Below are positions 5,016 through 7,268 of a stretch of 7,268 bases of DNA, piece by piece (position 1 is the stretch's first letter; the number at the start of each line of letters is the position of its first letter). The DNA lies in the NCBI RefSeq assembly GCF_905196875.1, contig NZ_CAJJWO010000123.1, positions 1 through 7,268 on the forward strand, written 5' to 3'. Under the pieces are notes generated by a model, which was given only the letters and a program-made list of their open reading frames with translations, ran no database searches and was not told the origin of the DNA. The translations under genes were made by a program, and so were the position numbers. This DNA comes from an uncultured Parabacteroides sp. (GTDB lineage: Bacteria > Bacteroidota > Bacteroidia > Bacteroidales > Tannerellaceae).

Positions 5016-6782
5016 TTATAAGGGTTTAACATCATAAGGTAGTCGTGCCTGAACTCCGGTTGTTGTTTTTATATTGCTCAGATTCTTAAAATATTCGTAT
5101 TCATCACCTAAAACACTTTTTACAATGGATACTTTTACTTCTCCTAGTTGTTTTTCAATGAATTCTTTCCAAAAATCTTTCGTTCCTGAAACATAAGTCA
5201 GGCTGTAATCGCTCAAGTCGGCTAGTGAAGCTGCTGTTTCAATCGCTTTGTTTATACCGCCGAGCTCGTCGACCAACCTACGTTCCTTGGCTTGTTCACC
5301 GGTCCAGACGCGTCCCTGGCCAATTTCATTGATAGCTTCCTTGCTCATACCGCGGCCATCGGCACAACGAGTAATGAAAGTTTCATATCCTCTTTCAACG
5401 AAGGATTGGATAAGAACTTTTTCATCTTCGCGCATTGGGCGGCTCATGTCTCCCAGGTCGGCGTATGTGTTGGTCTTGACAATATCTGTTGTTAATGACA
5501 GTTTGTTGAACAGACCGGTTACATTCGGAAAGATACCGAAGATACCGATCGACCCGGTTAGTGTGTTAGGTTCTGCTATGATTTTGCTGGCAGCACATGA
5601 AATATAGTAACCTCCGGAAGCAGCAACATCACCCATGGAAACAACGATAGGTTTTACTTTTTTCAATTCTACGACCTGACGCCAGATCTGTTCTGATACG
5701 AAAGCGCTTCCTCCGGGAGAATTTACACGGAAGACTACGGCCTTAATATTGTTGTCGTTTTTCAACTTGATAAGTTCGGTTGCAACCTTTTCGGTAATTG
5801 TTTGCTCTACATTATAAGGAGAAGAGGAAACTTCGGGTTTGATTTCACCCTCGGCATACAAAATCGCAATACGATCAGCTTTTTCCCGATTGATCGTTTT
5901 TATACTTTTTATTTTTGTTATATCGGCCGTCTGCAAACGTTTATCGCTTTGTCCCGCCAGTTCTTTAACATATTCTTCTGCTTCCGGACGATATTTCAAT
6001 TCATCTACCAATTTGCATTCAACAGCTTTCTCTGCAGAAGCAAAGGCATAGCCCTGGTTTGCAAAGTTATTAATGTCTTCGGTGGAGATATTTCTCGATT
6101 CGGCAATGCCACTAGTAACATTATCCCAGATAGTACTCATATATGATTGTATCTGTTCGCGGTTAGCATCACTTAATTTGTCGAGCATGAAGGGCTCTAC
6201 TGCTCCTTTGTAAGTGCCAACTTTGAAGATCATCATGTCTACGCCGACTTTTTTTAGTAATTCTTTATAAAACATAGTCTGTGAAGCCATACCTATAAGA
6301 CCTAATGTTCCTTGTGGATTAAGAAACACTTTGTCAGCCATTGAACATAGATAATAACATCCTTGGCTGTAATTGTCGGAGTAAGCAATAACGAACTTAC
6401 CGCTTTCTTTAAAGTCTGTCAATGCTCTGCGGATTGCTTCAAGGCTGGCGGAGCCGGCATTAAGTGATTTTGCTTCTATATATATACCACTGATGTTTTT
6501 ATTTTCTTTGGCTGTTTGAATTGTTGATAATATATCTTTTAAGGAAAGAGCTTTTTCTGTTTCTCCCATCAGCATGGCAAGAGGGTTTTCTTCTGTATTG
6601 TCTGATAAACTACCGTCAAGTGTTAGTTTATAGACGGTATTGTTTTTCGGACTGTAATCGGGAGTGCTATTTATGCTACTTGCAATGCCGATTATTGTGA
6701 AGATAAATACGATGGAAATCAGGCCAACAGCAACAAATACACCTAATGCTGAGGCAAACATCATTTTAAAAAATTGTTTCAT
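5016..6782 (-). CDS. sppA: Signal peptide peptidase SppA, 67-kDa type
   Basis: SppA is a membrane-anchored serine/lysine protease of family S49 that degrades cleaved signal peptides in the envelope. The 588-residue length fits the long form with two tandem S49 domains. One N-terminal membrane helix spans ~10-35. The N-terminal domain contains FKVGTYKGAVEPF, whose Lys192 corresponds to the catalytic general base (Lys209 in E. coli). The C-terminal domain contains FRVNSPGGSA (351-360), the oxyanion-hole loop, and MGDVAASGGYY (383-393), whose Ser389 corresponds to the nucleophile Ser409. Both catalytic residues are present, so it should be active. It is the first gene of the sppA-lpxK-thiL operon; the ATG at 6782 lies 31 bp downstream of a good -7 element. 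Substrates beyond signal peptides are unknown. Confidence 0.96.
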   Translation of the reverse strand: MKQFFKMMFASALGVFVAVGLISIVFIFTIIGIASSINSTPDYSPKNNTVYKLTLDGSLSDNTEENPLAMLMGETEKALSLKDILSTIQTAKENKNISGIYIEAKSLNAGSASLEAIRRALTDFKESGKFVIAYSDNYSQGCYYLCSMADKVFLNPQGTLGLIGMASQTMFYKELLKKVGVDMMIFKVGTYKGAVEPFMLDKLSDANREQIQSYMSTIWDNVTSGIAESRNISTEDINNFANQGYAFASAEKAVECKLVDELKYRPEAEEYVKELAGQSDKRLQTADITKIKSIKTINREKADRIAILYAEGEIKPEVSSSPYNVEQTITEKVATELIKLKNDNNIKAVVFRVNSPGGSAFVSEQIWRQVVELKKVKPIVVSMGDVAASGGYYISCAASKIIAEPNTLTGSIGIFGIFPNVTGLFNKLSLTTDIVKTNTYADLGDMSRPMREDEKVLIQSFVERGYETFITRCADGRGMSKEAINEIGQGRVWTGEQAKERRLVDELGGINKAIETAASLADLSDYSLTYVSGTKDFWKEFIEKQLGEVKVSIVKSVLGDEYEYFKNLSNIKTTTGVQARLPYDVKPL

Positions 6783-6813
6783 ATCTATATTTTCGTAAGT
6801 TTTTATCAGACAG

Positions 6814-6821
6814 CAAATATA
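6814..6821 (-). promoter_or_regulatory. -7 promoter element for the sppA-lpxK-thiL operon
   Basis: On the minus strand TATATTTG matches TAnnTTTG exactly and lies 31 bp before the sppA ATG, which predicts a leader of about 20-25 nt. No TTTG-like -33 element is found 19-21 nt upstream; the sequence there is AAGG/GGTT-like. The promoter may be weak or may depend on an activator. Confidence 0.5.
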
Positions 6822-6959
6822 GTTAACTTCTTGATACTAACCTTTCTTTTGCGTTGATTAATTTGAGCTATAAAGACATCTAGTTATTAAATAACACTTT
6901 TGCTTGACTTTTGTTATATATAACGTATTGAAATCCCATTCCCTTTCCTTATAAAAAAG

Positions 6960-7047
6960 CGTTTGATATATATCGAATGCAAGAAGTACATATATACTTT
7001 ATTCGTTCGATAGATGTATTCTTTTCGTTTGATATATGTTAAACGAA
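6960..7047. repeat. Short repeats with a 22-bp spacing
   Basis: A CGTTTGATATAT-type motif occurs at 6960 (CGTTTGATATATAT), 7004 (CGTTCGATAGATGT) and 7026 (CGTTTGATATATGT). The gaps are 44 and 22 bp, so the copies sit in a 22-bp register with one degenerate unit at 6982 (AGAAGTACATATAT, weak match). Twenty-two bp is about two helical turns, so the copies face the same side of the DNA. Operator or iteron-like binding sites, or a decayed tandem repeat, would all fit. Confidence 0.5.
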
Positions 7048-7049
7048 AA
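7022..7049. repeat. Inverted repeat with 9-bp perfect arms
   Basis: TTTTCGTTT at 7022-7030 is perfectly complementary to AAACGAAAA at 7041-7049, with a 10-nt loop. It overlaps the last copy of the 22-bp-spaced repeat. The short T/A runs on either side make it a possible weak bidirectional terminator. Confidence 0.55.
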
Positions 7050-7060
7050 TTTGTACGAAT

Positions 7061-7119
7061 TGTCCTGTCCTGAAATAAGTTTACAAAAAAGCGAAGTAAA
7101 CTTATGTCAGGACAGGACA
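7061..7119. repeat. Long inverted repeat with 24-bp arms and one mismatch
   Basis: Bases 7061-7084 pair with 7096-7119 over 24 positions with a single A-G mismatch (7074 with 7106) and an 11-nt loop, AAAAAAGCGAA. The outer part of each arm contains the tandem TGTCCTGTCC. Neither strand carries a T-run after the stem, so it is not a canonical rho-independent terminator, though it may still stop or stabilise transcripts entering from the right. Confidence 0.8.
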
Positions 7120-7268
7120 GAATGATTCTTTGTGGCGTATATAACGAATCGGGCTTGTTTTCCTCTGATAGAATCTTTTCCGTTATCATTTCCTGAGTTG
7201 TATCTATCACGCTCGTACATTATATTACAATGGTTTTTGCAGAAAAATAATTACAAAATAAATGCGAA

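Larger units (their letters stand above)
6822..7268. other. AT-rich stretch without a convincing gene, rich in repeats and hairpins
   Basis: No protein in this stretch looks real on either strand. The only long frame (minus strand, 6914-7210) is rich in Ile, Tyr, Arg and Lys, spans the hairpins below and shows no domain. A perfect 12-bp palindrome GTTATATATAAC lies at 6913-6924. From 6960 onward a cluster of short repeats and two hairpins follows, listed separately. The last ~145 bp show nothing I can name; TTTG at 7236-7239 with TAAATGCG 19 nt later is a poor promoter match for a gene beyond the right edge. Confidence 0.6.

Noticed and set aside
5248..6146. Several plus-strand frames opposite sppA
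   Set aside because: They are antisense to an intact sppA with both catalytic residues and have no recognisable protein features.
6960..7047. CRISPR array
   Set aside because: The repeat copies are short and divergent, there are no distinct spacers between conserved repeats, and no cas gene is present.
6914..7210. 98-codon frame on the minus strand upstream of sppA
   Set aside because: Its composition (Ile, Tyr, Arg, Lys) is what AT-rich DNA gives by chance, it runs through both hairpins and the phased repeats, and no domain or start signal is visible.

Overview
The window looks like chromosomal DNA of a gut-type Bacteroidales bacterium, plausibly Parabacteroides or a relative. The evidence is the Bacteroidetes promoter form (GTTG, 19 nt, TATCTTTG) in front of a tRNA gene, the AT-rich leaders, the sppA-lpxK-thiL gene order and the style of the small redox and regulatory proteins. 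No ribosomal RNA or other species marker is present, so the genus is an inference.

Left part, plus strand (1-2186). The 3' end of a gene for a glycine-zipper protein with a C-terminal beta-sandwich domain runs in from the left edge. A roughly 240-bp spacer follows, then an AraC/XylS-type regulator and, 88 bp further on, a small FMN-binding-type protein of the pyridoxamine 5'-phosphate oxidase-like superfamily. A very strong hairpin terminator closes this block. Regulator and flavoprotein may form a functional pair.

Middle (2187-2681). This stretch has no intact gene but is not empty. By hand translation I find remnants of two unrelated genes joined together: the front part of a polymerase-beta-type nucleotidyltransferase with a frameshift, running directly into the last ~65 codons of a nitroreductase with an in-frame stop. 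It looks like a deletion scar between decaying genes.

Right part, minus strand (2682-6821). A tRNA-Phe(GAA) with its own promoter and terminator is followed (reading leftwards in transcription order: sppA, lpxK, thiL, then the tRNA) by a tight three-gene operon. sppA encodes a membrane-anchored protease, lpxK the lipid A 4'-kinase and thiL the thiamine monophosphate kinase; the gaps are only 6 and 5 bp. A -7 promoter element sits 32 bp upstream of sppA. The first two genes serve the cell envelope; thiL serves cofactor synthesis and shares only transcription with them.

Right edge (6822-7268). This AT-rich stretch has no convincing gene. It holds short repeats on a 22-bp spacing, a 9-bp-arm hairpin and a 24-bp-arm hairpin with one mismatch that lacks a terminator T-run. 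This is the least explained part of the window. I see no clear new multi-gene system; the repeat/hairpin cluster and the fused gene remnants are the two things most worth a second look.
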